Source: Aggregatilinea lenta
GTDB taxonomy: Bacteria > Chloroflexota > Anaerolineae > Aggregatilineales > Aggregatilineaceae
Assembly: GCF_003569045.1 (NCBI RefSeq)
Contig: NZ_BFCB01000002.1
Location: 1,531,506 to 1,595,505 of the forward strand
Length of the DNA stretch: 64,000 nt
Reading direction: 5' to 3'
Positions 53,626 to 63,032 of the stretch are shown piece by piece (the stretch's first letter is position 1; each line of letters begins with the position of its first letter). The notes beneath the pieces are model-generated. The model made no database searches. It saw nothing but the letters and a program-made list of their open reading frames with translations, and was not told the origin of the DNA. Position numbers and translations under genes: made by a program.

Positions 53626-53872
53626 CGGCAGAGATTAGGGGTTGGGGATTAGGAAAAGCAAAAACACGGTAGGGGCGTATTATGGTACGCCCCGATTTGT
53701 TTCTACGGCTGCGGGCAGACCTCACCCCCAGCCCCTCTCCAATCAAGTTGGAGAGGGGAGACAAGCAGCGCCTAACAGGGTTTTTGTAGGGGCGGAGCTT
53801 GCTCCGTCCGTCGAGAGAAAAACCGGGTAGGACAAGCCCTCCCCCGACGAAAAACGGCAGGCAACACGTACG
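53626..53872. repeat. Modular repeat copy (GTAGGGGCGTAT palindrome plus CCTCACC hairpin)
   Basis: GATTAGGGGTTGGGGATTAGG, the palindrome GTAGGGGCGTATTATGGTACG (53672-53695 region), the CCTCACC hairpin (53719-53765; CCCCTCTCCAA/TTGGAGAGGGG) and GTAGGGGCGGAGCTTGCTCCG. No gene. Confidence 0.8.
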
Positions 53873-54733
53873 CTAACGCGGCCAGCGGTACGCGGTCCAG
53901 CGGGTGTCCCCCAGCGCCAACAGCGCCGGGCCGACCGCCAGCACCGCCCCCCCGAGCAGCACCAACACAATTTGCATCACGGAGTACCGCTCGAACGGCC
54001 CGATCGCGTCGAGCACCAGAGCAGGCAGCACGCACAGGCCCAGCGTCAGGCCCGTGATAAACATCACCGCGCTCGGCCCGGCCCACAGCGGCGCTTCGCG
54101 CAGCAGCACGATCCGCACGCCCGCGCTGGCCGCCAGCAGATTCATGTTCCACAGCATGAGCAGCGCGGACACGGCCAGCACCATCGGCACAACAAGGTCC
54201 CATCCTGGCGTCGTGGGCATCGCGCGCGCCGTCACGCGCAGCGACGCGGACCCGGTGCTCCACAGCGCGCTTTTCATCGAGAGCAGCATCCAGTAGCTGC
54301 CGATCGCCAGCAGCGGCAGCAGGCTCGCCTGGACGATCAGGTAGGCGCGCATCCGGTGCAGCACCGCGACCACCTGCCCGCCGACCATCTGCCGGTTGGA
54401 CAGCGCCGTGACGTACACCAGCTCGAAGTCTTCAGAGTGCAGCAGGCGCGTGGTCATATGCGTGGCGGCCACGGTGGTCATCAACGGGGTGGCGAGCGAA
54501 AGGAACAGGCCCCACACAAACAAGAAATAGGCGAACGCTCCAACAAGGGACGCGGCGGCAGACGGTCGCAGCGCGACCCCGGCGAGGATCGCGCCGAGTA
54601 GACCCAGCGCAGCGGCCAGCAGGACCGCCCGTTTAAACGTGACTCGGGCCGATCTGCGGCGCAGGCGCTGGATCAGGGGATTCGACGCGAGCGTGTTTGC
54701 TGCCCCCCACGGCAGCGACAGAAGGTTGAGAAT
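53873..54733 (-). CDS. Polytopic membrane protein (ABC-2 permease-like) with an apparent AUU start
   Basis: 286 residues with about six TM helices. The frame is open upstream to 54787, but it has no ATG, GTG or TTG before TTG 54523, which would cut off the first TM helices (FKRAVLLAAALGLLGAIL). ATT at 54733 follows GGAGAGG by nine bases, a good SD position, and begins ILNLLSLPWGAANTLASNP. I take it as the start. It lies 32 bases after the TIR gene on the same strand. Hydrophobic pattern and the LASNPLIQRLRRRSAR segment recall ABC-2-type membrane proteins, without certainty. Confidence 0.6.
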   Translation of the reverse strand: MLNLLSLPWGAANTLASNPLIQRLRRRSARVTFKRAVLLAAALGLLGAILAGVALRPSAAASLVGAFAYFLFVWGLFLSLATPLMTTVAATHMTTRLLHSEDFELVYVTALSNRQMVGGQVVAVLHRMRAYLIVQASLLPLLAIGSYWMLLSMKSALWSTGSASLRVTARAMPTTPGWDLVVPMVLAVSALLMLWNMNLLAASAGVRIVLLREAPLWAGPSAVMFITGLTLGLCVLPALVLDAIGPFERYSVMQIVLVLLGGAVLAVGPALLALGDTRWTAYRWPR

Positions 54734-54765
54734 AGCCGCGCACCTCTCCGGCGCACCGGACCCCG

Positions 54766-55542
54766 CTAGGGCGTATAGCCGAAGCGGTTCAACAACTGGA
54801 CGATGGCGCTCTCATAGCCCGCCGGGGTTTCCGGCTCCACGATGATGGCTTGCTTGGCGAAGAACGCGGCGAGTTCGGGATACTGAACCTGCATGTCTTG
54901 CGCGACATCGCCATCCATCCCACCGTGCCACACCGGGATCAGCGTTTTTTCTGCATTAAGCGCCCATTGAATTTCCCGGCGAACGTATTCTGACTTAAGC
55001 GTATCGCAACTAATGAGGGCAAGGCAATAGTCCCGTGCTGCTATTTCTTGCTGAAGGCGCGCGTGCCATTCCTCGCCGGGTTCAAGATCCTGCATGTCAA
55101 GGAACGGGGCAAGGCCGATCTCCTTCATCCGCGCAATGATGAGGAGGGCTAACGCACTGCTTTCGCTGCGGCGATAGGAGATGAAGACGGAGGAAGGCCG
55201 AGGCTGCTCAAGAAGCTGAAACGCTTTTGGCGTAGGAACATATACCTCAAACTGTTTATCATCCTCATGTTTCGTTTCAACGAACTCTATAAAACCATAT
55301 ACACGGAGAAGATGGCTACGTGGGATTGACATTCCCCACTTCTGCTTCAATCGTGACGTAAACTGGTCAGCCCAATAATCGACACCCCGTGCATGCCATT
55401 CTTCAGTTCTCTCAGTTCGAGAAACAAGGAACTCCGCAGGCCATAACTGTTCGACAATGCCATACGCCAGATCGCGAGGAAAGGCAGTTATCCTACGCAG
55501 CGGATCGGATGGAACCGGATCTAAATCGAGCGAATTGTACAT
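54766..55542 (-). CDS. TIR-domain protein
   Basis: 258 residues. N-terminal part (about 15-110) seems a winged-helix-like domain. The TIR domain (about 117-250) has SSVFISYRRSESSALALL, DMQDLEPGEEWHARLQ and ARDYCLALISCDTLKSEYV. The Glu pair in GEEW (157-158) is the candidate NADase glutamate, by analogy with SARM1-like TIRs. TIR proteins often act in antiphage defence by consuming NAD or making cyclic ADP-ribose. The gene follows RNase Z by 11 bases with SD AGGGGAG in that gap, so it is coupled to it. Composition is lower in GC than its neighbours. Confidence 0.85.
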   Translation of the reverse strand: MYNSLDLDPVPSDPLRRITAFPRDLAYGIVEQLWPAEFLVSRTERTEEWHARGVDYWADQFTSRLKQKWGMSIPRSHLLRVYGFIEFVETKHEDDKQFEVYVPTPKAFQLLEQPRPSSVFISYRRSESSALALLIIARMKEIGLAPFLDMQDLEPGEEWHARLQQEIAARDYCLALISCDTLKSEYVRREIQWALNAEKTLIPVWHGGMDGDVAQDMQVQYPELAAFFAKQAIIVEPETPAGYESAIVQLLNRFGYTP

Positions 55543-55553
55543 CTCACTCCCCT

Positions 55554-56510
55554 CTATCCCTCGCCCTCCTCGCGCAGAACGCGCGTCACGGGGCGGTCCT
55601 TCGCGATCGAGAAGCGGTCGAAGTCGCGCACGAGGAACGTACGCGGGAAGATGCGCCGCGCCTCGTCCAGCACGTCGCGCTCGCGGTAGCGCCTTGAGAC
55701 GTGCGTCAGCAGCAGCGTCTGCACGCCCATCTCCGCCGCAAAACGCGCCGCGCGCCCGGCGGTCATGTGCCCGAACGAATCGGCCATCTCCGCGTCCTCG
55801 TCGATGTACGTCGCCTCGGTAACCAGCGCGTGCGCGTCCTGTACGATTCCCTCCATGCCGTCGAAGGTCGCCACGTCGCCGGTAATCACCAGCCGCGCGC
55901 CGGGCAGGTCGGGGCCGAGCACGTCGTTTGGCTGGATCGTGCGCCCGTCGCCCAGCCGGATCGCCTCGCCGCGCACCAGCCGCGCGCGTTCCGGCCCGGC
56001 AGGCACGCCGAGCGCCTCCGCTTTTTCGACCAGGAAGGGACGGCGCGACTTTTCCTGGAACACGAAACCGTAATTGTCGCGCCCGCGATGCTTGACCGGG
56101 AACGCCTCAACCGAATAGTCGGCATCTTCGAGGAACACGCCCGGCTTGAGGTCGATCAGGTGCAGCGGCATAGGCGGCTTCGCGCCGCGCAGCACCACGC
56201 CGAACACCAGATCCTGCACGCGGTCGAGCGTGGCCCTGCCGCCCCAGATCTCCAGCGCGTCGATGCTCTCCCAGCGCATGAAGGTGGACATCAGCCCGGC
56301 CAGCCCCAGGATGTGATCCAGGTGGCCGTGCGTCAGCAGTATCCGGTTGAGGCGCTTGAAGCCGATGCCGCTCTTGAGGATCTGGCGCTGCGTGCCTTCG
56401 CCGCAGTCGATCAGATAGCGGTGATCCTTCACCATCACAACCTGCGCCGAAAGCCCCCGGTGCACCGAGGGGGCGCTGGCTGACGTTCCCAAAAAGACGA
56501 TCTCGAACAT
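55554..56510 (-). CDS. rnz: Ribonuclease Z
   Basis: 318 residues. Metallo-beta-lactamase fold with THGHLDH (H61, H63, D65, H66), the later His in VKHRG, TGDVATFD and the final LLLTHVSRRY. It cuts tRNA precursors 3' of the acceptor stem. Length is as expected for the short bacterial enzyme. It is 77 bases downstream of rtcA and 11 upstream of the TIR gene, all on one strand. The SD of ATG 56510 is weak. Confidence 0.92.
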   Translation of the reverse strand: MFEIVFLGTSASAPSVHRGLSAQVVMVKDHRYLIDCGEGTQRQILKSGIGFKRLNRILLTHGHLDHILGLAGLMSTFMRWESIDALEIWGGRATLDRVQDLVFGVVLRGAKPPMPLHLIDLKPGVFLEDADYSVEAFPVKHRGRDNYGFVFQEKSRRPFLVEKAEALGVPAGPERARLVRGEAIRLGDGRTIQPNDVLGPDLPGARLVITGDVATFDGMEGIVQDAHALVTEATYIDEDAEMADSFGHMTAGRAARFAAEMGVQTLLLTHVSRRYRERDVLDEARRIFPRTFLVRDFDRFSIAKDRPVTRVLREEGEG

Positions 56511-56587
56511 GACCGAGCGCCGCGCCGCAAGGCTCTGCCCCGCCGCGCCGCGCGTGCTCCTTCCGTGTGTGCGGGGCCGTGCCCGCG

Positions 56588-57613
56588 TCAGGCAAAAGAG
56601 ACCAGATGCCGCGCCTCGTCGATGCGAATCGCGCGGTCGACGAAATGCTGCACCGTCTCGATGTTGGTGCGCAGATGCTGGGTGATTTCGGGCGTGGTGA
56701 ACGCGCTCTCGCCTGCGGCCAGCGCCAGCGGGATGACAAGCTGGTCGGCCAGATGCCGGTCGACCGCCGCGCCGCTGTCGTGAAAGCTCAGCAGCGCCGT
56801 CACCGCGTCGCCCGCGACAACCTCGGACGGCATGCCCTTGTGCCCCAGCACGCCCCAGCCGCCGCGACCGTTGCCATACTCTGCCGTCAGGAAGATCCCC
56901 GCGCCCGCGCTAATTCCGCTCGTGCGCAGCGGTCGGATATCCACTGGGGCATCAAAGGACTCCACGCTGTCGATCAGGTTGATCGCGCGGTTCGCCATGC
57001 GCTGCGGGATATGCGACGGCAGGCTGCTGGCGACCGCCGCGCCGAAGACGCGCTCCAGTTCGCCACGGTTGCGCAGATCGCGCCCGACCAGCCGCGCGCT
57101 TCCGGCGATCTGCGCGTCGATCTGCCCGCCGCCTTCGGGCATCCAACCGTACGCCTCGATGAACAGCGCCGCGTCCGCACCCATTTCGAGCAGCAGCGGC
57201 ACGTAGACGTCGCGCAAATAGTGGGCGGACGGGCTGTGCGGCACGTGGGTCCCGCCGCGCACGCTCACCGACGATTCACTCTTCGCCAGCGCCAATGGCA
57301 GCAGCACGGTTTGCAGCACGAGCGTCGCCGCACCCGCCGTGCCGATCTCCCAGTCGTACGTCCCGGCGCGAACGGAGCCGCCCGGCTCAAACGTCAGCGT
57401 TTCCGATCCAACCTCCGCGCCTTCGACGTGCGCCCCGCAAATGTCCGTTGCCGCGCGGATCGCCGCGACGTGCTGCGGGCGCAGCCCGGACGGTTCGCGA
57501 CCGGCACGAATGCGTCTCACCCGGAAGGGAATGCCCAGGATACAGCTCAGGGTCAGCGCGGTGCGGACGATCTGCCCGCCGCCCTCGCCCTGGCCGCCGT
57601 CTAGGATCAGCAT
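56588..57613 (-). CDS. rtcA: RNA 3'-terminal phosphate cyclase
   Basis: 341 residues. GGQGEGGGQIVRTAL at the N-terminus, HVPHSPSAHYLRDV, and the nucleophilic His313 in QHLRTNIETV are the RtcA hallmarks. It converts RNA 3'-phosphates to 2',3'-cyclic phosphates via an adenylylated histidine, the substrate form RtcB can join. ATG 57613 (GGGGAG eight bases upstream) is preferred to ATG 57619. It lies 32 bases after the glycosyltransferase gene and before rnz. Confidence 0.92.
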   Translation of the reverse strand: MLILDGGQGEGGGQIVRTALTLSCILGIPFRVRRIRAGREPSGLRPQHVAAIRAATDICGAHVEGAEVGSETLTFEPGGSVRAGTYDWEIGTAGAATLVLQTVLLPLALAKSESSVSVRGGTHVPHSPSAHYLRDVYVPLLLEMGADAALFIEAYGWMPEGGGQIDAQIAGSARLVGRDLRNRGELERVFGAAVASSLPSHIPQRMANRAINLIDSVESFDAPVDIRPLRTSGISAGAGIFLTAEYGNGRGGWGVLGHKGMPSEVVAGDAVTALLSFHDSGAAVDRHLADQLVIPLALAAGESAFTTPEITQHLRTNIETVQHFVDRAIRIDEARHLVSFA

Positions 57614-57645
57614 CTTCATTGCTCCCCGCACTGAACCGCCGGTCT

Positions 57646-59736
57646 CTACTGGACGCCGCCCTCCGTTTCGGGCGCGGCCATCACCGGCACATCCCCAACC
57701 AACAAACGTTCGCCGTGCAGCTCGCCGCGACGATCGATCACCCGCAGGTGATCGTCCAGCGCGGCCACTTGGCCCGTGTACGCGCCCACCGTCAGCGGAT
57801 AGTAACCCTCGCGCACGCGGTCGTTCAGCCACAGGTACGACACCTGTATAAAAATATCGCGGTTCTTCAGCTCCGATGGAACCACGTTGATCGTGTTCGA
57901 TTCCGCCAGCGGCTGAAGGCGCGGATTGAGATAGGCCAGCAGGTGCGCAAAGATGGCCAGGTTATCGGGCAGTGGCCCATCCACGCGCCAGTACGTCACC
58001 AGCACGATCGGGTCACCGCCCGCCTGGTGCGGCGCCAGCGCGCGCGGATCGTACCCGGCGAATGTCAGGTTGCGTTCCAGCGTCACGGGCAGCGCGGCGG
58101 GAAGGCTGCCATCACCGTTCGTCTCAGGCAGATAAAACGTCGGCGCGGCAGTGTTCCAATAGCCGCCCATGTCGCTGATGCGCTGCTCGACGTTGAGCGC
58201 CAGCACAGAACCGTCCGGCAGGCTGTCCACCGATACCTCGGTCGCCCCGGCCAGCCACTCGACCAGTTCCGGCGGCATCAGTTCCCGGTAGCTGGGGTCG
58301 GGGAAAACGAGGCGCATCGTCGCGCCCGCGTTGGTGAAGACCAATCCGCCCCGGCAGTCCACACTGCGCAGGCCGATGTCTTCGCGGTGCATCATCAGCG
58401 GCAGGATCTGGCGCTGTGTCAGCCCGACGTCGTTGGGCATATCCAGCGGAATCATGCAGATCGCGGCGGGCGATTCTGACGAGGAGCGATCGAGATACGC
58501 CGCCACGCGGCCCAGATCGGCGTGAAACACCGCGTCCGCGCCGTCTTTGTCGCTCCACTGCGCAAAGACGCGATCCCACGTCAGCGCCGCGTTAAGGACG
58601 AACGCAGCCAGCACCAGCACCGTCGCCCACCGCAGCGCCTGAACGCGGCTGCCACGCACGCTGAGCGCGCGCCACACCACCATCACGCCGATCGCAGGCA
58701 GAATATATAGCGCGGGCAGCGCCGCCAGATTGGCCGAAAAGGTCGGTTCGGGCGCGATCCAGATGTCGGTCACCAGCCCGGCCAGCAGCGACAGCAGCAG
58801 CAGCGCGTAACGCGGCTCGCGCCAGCGCTGCACCGACCGCACCACGCCCACCAGCATTAGCAGCGAGAGCAGGGGACCCAGCAGTGCGACGTCAGGCACA
58901 TTATAGGCAAGCCGGGTATCGCCCTGCCAAAGAATGCCGCCCACCGCGCCGAGCATGCCATCGACCAGATCGGCCAGGGTGCGCGGACGCTCGACCACGA
59001 AGATGTCCAGCTCGCTGTTGTGCAATTCGCGGATGGTCGAGGTCAGGTACGGCAGGGCGACGATCGTCGCCAGGACCAGCACGAAAATCACCACACTCCA
59101 GATCCGGCGCGACAGCGGCTGGCGGGTCAGCAGCAGATGCACGAAGAACAGCGCGCCGAGCGGCCCTACGATCAACGTCGTGTAGTGCAGATAGCCGGAC
59201 GCGCCGAACAGCACCGCCAGCAGCGCGAAGGCCGTGGTCGAGGGCGTATGGAAGCGCACCGACCGCCCCACATGGAACGCGACGACCAGCACGTACAGCA
59301 CCAGCAGCACGTACAGCGGCACCAGCGATTCCGCCGTCGCGGTGCGTGCCAGCACCACGGCGTGCAGGTTGACGCTCATCACGCCGAGCGCCATCAACGC
59401 CACGTAGCGCCCAAACAAACGCCGCGCGACGATATACAGCAGCGCCAGCGACAGCAGGCTGGCCCAAAACGACAGCAGCCGGTAGCCGAGCAGCCCATCC
59501 CCGGTAAACCGGGTCACGATGGCGTTGGCGACCGCGTACAGCCCGGACCGTCCGTGGTCGTCGCCGACCTGATAGTACACCGCAATGTTGCCGGTTTCGA
59601 CCGCTTCCGTCAGCCGGATGTAGGCCAGTTCCTCGTCGCTGAAGCCGGACGGCACGCGCGACAGGTCCCAGGATCGGAATACCGCTGCCAACAGCAGCAG
59701 GAGCGTGACTAAAATGATCTCTTTGTGCCGGTTCAA
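57646..59736 (-). CDS. Membrane glycosyltransferase (GT39/PMT-like)
   Basis: 696 residues. About 12 TM helices (about 8-430) and a soluble C-terminal domain of roughly 260 residues. The first external loop VPSGFSDEELAYIRL carries the acidic pair typical of GT-C enzymes. TTG 59736 follows AAGGATC by about four to seven bases and is preferred; GTG 59799 has no SD. It heads the rtcA-rnz-TIR run. Sugar and acceptor unknown. Confidence 0.75.
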   Translation of the reverse strand: MNRHKEIILVTLLLLLAAVFRSWDLSRVPSGFSDEELAYIRLTEAVETGNIAVYYQVGDDHGRSGLYAVANAIVTRFTGDGLLGYRLLSFWASLLSLALLYIVARRLFGRYVALMALGVMSVNLHAVVLARTATAESLVPLYVLLVLYVLVVAFHVGRSVRFHTPSTTAFALLAVLFGASGYLHYTTLIVGPLGALFFVHLLLTRQPLSRRIWSVVIFVLVLATIVALPYLTSTIRELHNSELDIFVVERPRTLADLVDGMLGAVGGILWQGDTRLAYNVPDVALLGPLLSLLMLVGVVRSVQRWREPRYALLLLSLLAGLVTDIWIAPEPTFSANLAALPALYILPAIGVMVVWRALSVRGSRVQALRWATVLVLAAFVLNAALTWDRVFAQWSDKDGADAVFHADLGRVAAYLDRSSSESPAAICMIPLDMPNDVGLTQRQILPLMMHREDIGLRSVDCRGGLVFTNAGATMRLVFPDPSYRELMPPELVEWLAGATEVSVDSLPDGSVLALNVEQRISDMGGYWNTAAPTFYLPETNGDGSLPAALPVTLERNLTFAGYDPRALAPHQAGGDPIVLVTYWRVDGPLPDNLAIFAHLLAYLNPRLQPLAESNTINVVPSELKNRDIFIQVSYLWLNDRVREGYYPLTVGAYTGQVAALDDHLRVIDRRGELHGERLLVGDVPVMAAPETEGGVQ

Positions 59737-60225
59737 GATCGATCCTTGCAGGTGGATAGGGCCTGAAAAAACAGCTCGGCGGCGTTTCACCGGGCACACC
59801 CACCGCTTGATTCACCGGGGTGCCGGCAGCCTGACCCGCAGCCGACTTTTGAACGTGGCGCCTATTGTAGCATGGTCCTTGAAATGAGCCGCCATTCTGC
59901 GCGGGACGCAGCGGTTAGCGATTAGAAAGTGTTTTAAATCCCCCCATCCCCCATCCCCTTCCCTCCTTGCGGGAGAAGGGGAGAAAAGTCGCAGACGCCC
60001 TGTTTCAGGGAACAACGAGCGGGAATGAACGATTAACACTCTCTTAGCGGTTAGCTGCCAGCCAAAAGCGCGAACAAAGGCAAACGCGACCTCACCCCCG
60101 GCCCCTCGCCAATCGGAGTTGGAGAGAGGAGACAGGCAAATGTTCGGCAGGTCTTGTAGGGGCGGGTTTGCAACCCGTCCTGCCTTTTCCGCTCCTATGG
60201 AAAGACGATATATCCTGTATTCCCG
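59737..60225. repeat. Repeat-rich spacer with a third MITE-like element (59924-60044)
   Basis: No gene. 59924-60044 is a 121-bp element whose ends AGAAAGTGTTTTAAATC and GATTAACACTCTCT are inverted repeats with a CCTCCTTGCGGGAG hairpin inside; it sits among TTAGCGGTTAGC blocks. Then a TTAGC stretch, a CCTCACC hairpin (60088-60138, stem partly mutated) and GTAGGGGCGGGTTTGCAACCCG (about 60157-60178). Confidence 0.65.
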
Positions 60226-61521
60226 TCAGTTCGGGCAGGTGAGCGGCTGGAGCGTCGTCGCTTCCGGCGAGCCGGGATCACGCGCCGGGATGACCGTGTC
60301 CCCCGACACCTTCTCCATGTTCGCCAGCGCAATGAAGGCTGGGCGGTATGTCTTCGGCGGGAAGGAGGGCAGGTCAATCGCCCACCAGTATTCCTCGTCG
60401 TCGGGCGTCCAGTCGAAATCGGACAGGTAAATGGTCGTCATCAGCCCCACCCAGGGACGCCAGTGCTCCGCCGCCCACTGGTACGCGCCGACCAGATAGT
60501 CCGCCTGCTGCTGCTCGGTAACGGCATGCCACGCGTAATCGGGATGCACGGAGTCGGTGGTCCAGCCCATTTCCAGAATGGCCACCTGCTTGGCGGCGTC
60601 GCCCTCATCGACCATGATCGCGCGCATGTCCTCGACGTGGCGGAACACGCGCCAACGGTTGCCGTCGTACTTCTCGGCGGCTTCCTCCGGCGAGGTACTC
60701 GGCGGATCGTTGTAGCCCGGCGCGTTCAGGCCCAGCACGTCGAACCACTCCGACGCGCCCGCGTCGTACATCTGGCGCAGGTAGATCATGTCGGGCGTCA
60801 CGGCAGATGAGACGGTCCCGGTAGGGGCCAACCCGGCGGAAATAATAATCGCATCCGGATCGGCAGTGTGGATCGCCTGCGAGCACGTTTTCAGCAGGCT
60901 GACGTACCCCTCGGCATTGGGCGAGCGCCCACCCCATTCGCGGTCGAGGTTCGGCTCGTTCCACACCTGATACGCGGCGATCTGCCCTTTGTAGCGCGCG
61001 GCCAGCGTGCCGCAGAACTCGCCCCAGGCGTCCAGGTTCACCGGCGGCGCGGCGGGATCGTCACCTGGCGCGGCAGCGGCCCACTCCGGCGCATGATCGA
61101 GCCGCGCGACGATCTGGCGACCCCGGCACTGCGCCTCAGCCACCACGGCGTCGGCCTGCTGCCAGTGCCACTCGTCGTCCACCGGCTCCACGTCCGCCCA
61201 CGCGAAAATCTGCTTGACGTGCGTGAAGTTCATCAGGCGCATCGCGTCGAGGTCGTAGGGACGCGTGGTCCCATTCCACCACAGGAACGCCTGGATACCG
61301 TATGTCAGCGAGGGAAAGGCGGGATCGGTGACGGCATCAGGGGCCAGATCGTAGGGCGTGGGCAGCGGGTTGGCCGCCGGCGCGGGAGGCTCCTCGGCTC
61401 GGCTGCACCCACTCACGACGAGCAGCAGCGCCGCCAACAGCGTCACACCGGCGATACGATGCGCAGCGGTCCGCGCGCGCGGCACGGCGGGCAGCCGTTG
61501 TCCCGAATCATGATCTTCCAA
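60226..61521 (-). CDS. Lipoprotein glycoside-hydrolase-like protein (TIM-barrel clan)
   Basis: 431 residues from TTG 61521 (GGAGGA six bases upstream). Lipobox VVSGC (Cys39), then a TIM-barrel domain (about 70-420). QVWNEPNLDREWGG carries the acid/base Glu, and AILEMGW the nucleophile Glu, as in clan GH-A enzymes (GH39/GH5-like). It should act on a polysaccharide outside the cell. It is paralogous to the next gene upstream. Start codon TTG is well supported by the SD. Confidence 0.82.
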   Translation of the reverse strand: MEDHDSGQRLPAVPRARTAAHRIAGVTLLAALLLVVSGCSRAEEPPAPAANPLPTPYDLAPDAVTDPAFPSLTYGIQAFLWWNGTTRPYDLDAMRLMNFTHVKQIFAWADVEPVDDEWHWQQADAVVAEAQCRGRQIVARLDHAPEWAAAAPGDDPAAPPVNLDAWGEFCGTLAARYKGQIAAYQVWNEPNLDREWGGRSPNAEGYVSLLKTCSQAIHTADPDAIIISAGLAPTGTVSSAVTPDMIYLRQMYDAGASEWFDVLGLNAPGYNDPPSTSPEEAAEKYDGNRWRVFRHVEDMRAIMVDEGDAAKQVAILEMGWTTDSVHPDYAWHAVTEQQQADYLVGAYQWAAEHWRPWVGLMTTIYLSDFDWTPDDEEYWWAIDLPSFPPKTYRPAFIALANMEKVSGDTVIPARDPGSPEATTLQPLTCPN

Positions 61522-61560
61522 TCAGGTTCCTCCATCGTGCGCGCCCCGCCCAGGCACAAT

Positions 61561-61583
61561 ACGGCGGGCACGAGGCCCGCCGT
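61561..61583. repeat. Palindrome ACGGCGGGC/GCCCGCCGT between the two GH genes
   Basis: A perfect nine-bp stem with a five-base loop. No T-tract on either side. Confidence 0.5.
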
Positions 61584-61637
61584 GGTTACGCATTATAACA
61601 ACCGGGGCGCCAACAGCCCCCGGTCAACTGTCAATCG

Positions 61638-63032
61638 TTATTGCATCGTCTCGCTGCGGAAGTCGTACGCGCCAATCGCGTCATACGCGGGCGCAGGCAC
61701 CCAATCGGGCCGCAGCAGCGAGTACGGCACGTTGTCGTTACTGGCATCCCAGCCCGCCTGCGCACCGTAGTTCAGGTTCCAGACGAACGCGAGCCAGACC
61801 GTGCCCCAGTCTTCCATTTCCTGGATCGCTTCACTAAAGTACTGCGCCTGTTCGACCAGAGTGTTGTCCTGCGCGAACTCGAAGCCGCGCGGCATGGCGC
61901 TCAGGTCTTCGACGACCGGCCAACCGAACTCGGTAATGCACAGCTTGGTGTCGCTGCCCGCGTTCTGGATGCGCTGGCTGTAGCCCTGCAGCGTGCTGTA
62001 GAACGACCAACTGTGGTGCGGGTTGTCGAACGGGCCACGGAAGATCGCGGTCGGATCGTTCGGGACGTTGTTCCAGGGGATGGTCGGGCCGATGTTGTAG
62101 CCGTTGTGGTGCGCGCCCACGCAGTCCGCGTAGTCGAGCATCCCGGCGTTGATCAGCATTTCCATGTACACGAAGTCATCATACGCGCCTACGCCGTCGT
62201 TGACGCCCGTCGGGGACAGCGCGCCGCTAATGACGATGATGTTCGGGTCCACGGCTTTGATCGCGTCGTGGGCGGCCTGAAGCAGCGTGACGTAGCGGCT
62301 GGGCTGGAGGCCGTACACCGACGCCCATTCGCGGTCGATGTTCATCTCGTTCCACACCTCGATGGCGTGGACGTGGCCGGGATAGCGTTCGAGCAGCGCG
62401 GTCAGGAAGGCCGCGTAGGTCTGGGGATCTTCGGGCGGGCCAACTTCGTCCAGACGCTGGTTGCCCTGCTCGCGCGCCCAGTCCGGCGCGGTGACCACGC
62501 TGAGCATCACGCGGACCTGGGCTTGCGCCGTCAGCTCCATCGTCGTGTCCAGCGCGGCCCAGTCATACTGGCCCTGCACCGGCTCGACGTCTTCCCAACG
62601 GACCTGCTGCTTGATCCACGACAGCTTGAGCTTGTCGGTCACTTCGCCCATCCAGATCTGGTAGACGGTCGGATCGGGGTTTTCCTGCACCTGGACGCCC
62701 AACTGGAACACGTCCGGCACCGGACCCGACAGGTCCGCACCCGACGATCCCGTCACGGGTTCTTCGGCAGGGGTTTCAGCCTCGGTGCCGGGGAAAGCGG
62801 TAGGGGTGGGCACGCCGGTGGCCTGCTGTGCAGCGGCATCCCGATCACCACCCGGCAGTGCGGCCACGCTGATATCGCCGCCGCTGTCGCTGCCGCCGTT
62901 GTTGATCAGGCCGGTCGCGTAGTAAATTCCGGCGAAGGTTACCGCGCCCATGAACAGGGTGACCCCTAACCAGGCGACGACAAACCCGCGCATCTGGCGC
63001 TGCCGCTGCCGCGCAACCATTGACGTTTGCAT
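61638..63032 (-). CDS. Membrane-anchored glycoside-hydrolase-like protein, paralogue
   Basis: 464 residues. An N-terminal TM helix (about 18-38) and an Ala/Thr/Pro linker lead to a clan GH-A-like barrel (about 115-455). IEVWNEMNIDREW gives the acid/base Glu (the following Pro is replaced by Met) and LCITEFGWP the nucleophile Glu. It shares VWNE, NIDREW and the VISGALSPTG segment with the neighbour, showing a tandem duplication. GGAGGA is eight bases before ATG 63032. Confidence 0.82.
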   Translation of the reverse strand: MQTSMVARQRQRQMRGFVVAWLGVTLFMGAVTFAGIYYATGLINNGGSDSGGDISVAALPGGDRDAAAQQATGVPTPTAFPGTEAETPAEEPVTGSSGADLSGPVPDVFQLGVQVQENPDPTVYQIWMGEVTDKLKLSWIKQQVRWEDVEPVQGQYDWAALDTTMELTAQAQVRVMLSVVTAPDWAREQGNQRLDEVGPPEDPQTYAAFLTALLERYPGHVHAIEVWNEMNIDREWASVYGLQPSRYVTLLQAAHDAIKAVDPNIIVISGALSPTGVNDGVGAYDDFVYMEMLINAGMLDYADCVGAHHNGYNIGPTIPWNNVPNDPTAIFRGPFDNPHHSWSFYSTLQGYSQRIQNAGSDTKLCITEFGWPVVEDLSAMPRGFEFAQDNTLVEQAQYFSEAIQEMEDWGTVWLAFVWNLNYGAQAGWDASNDNVPYSLLRPDWVPAPAYDAIGAYDFRSETMQ

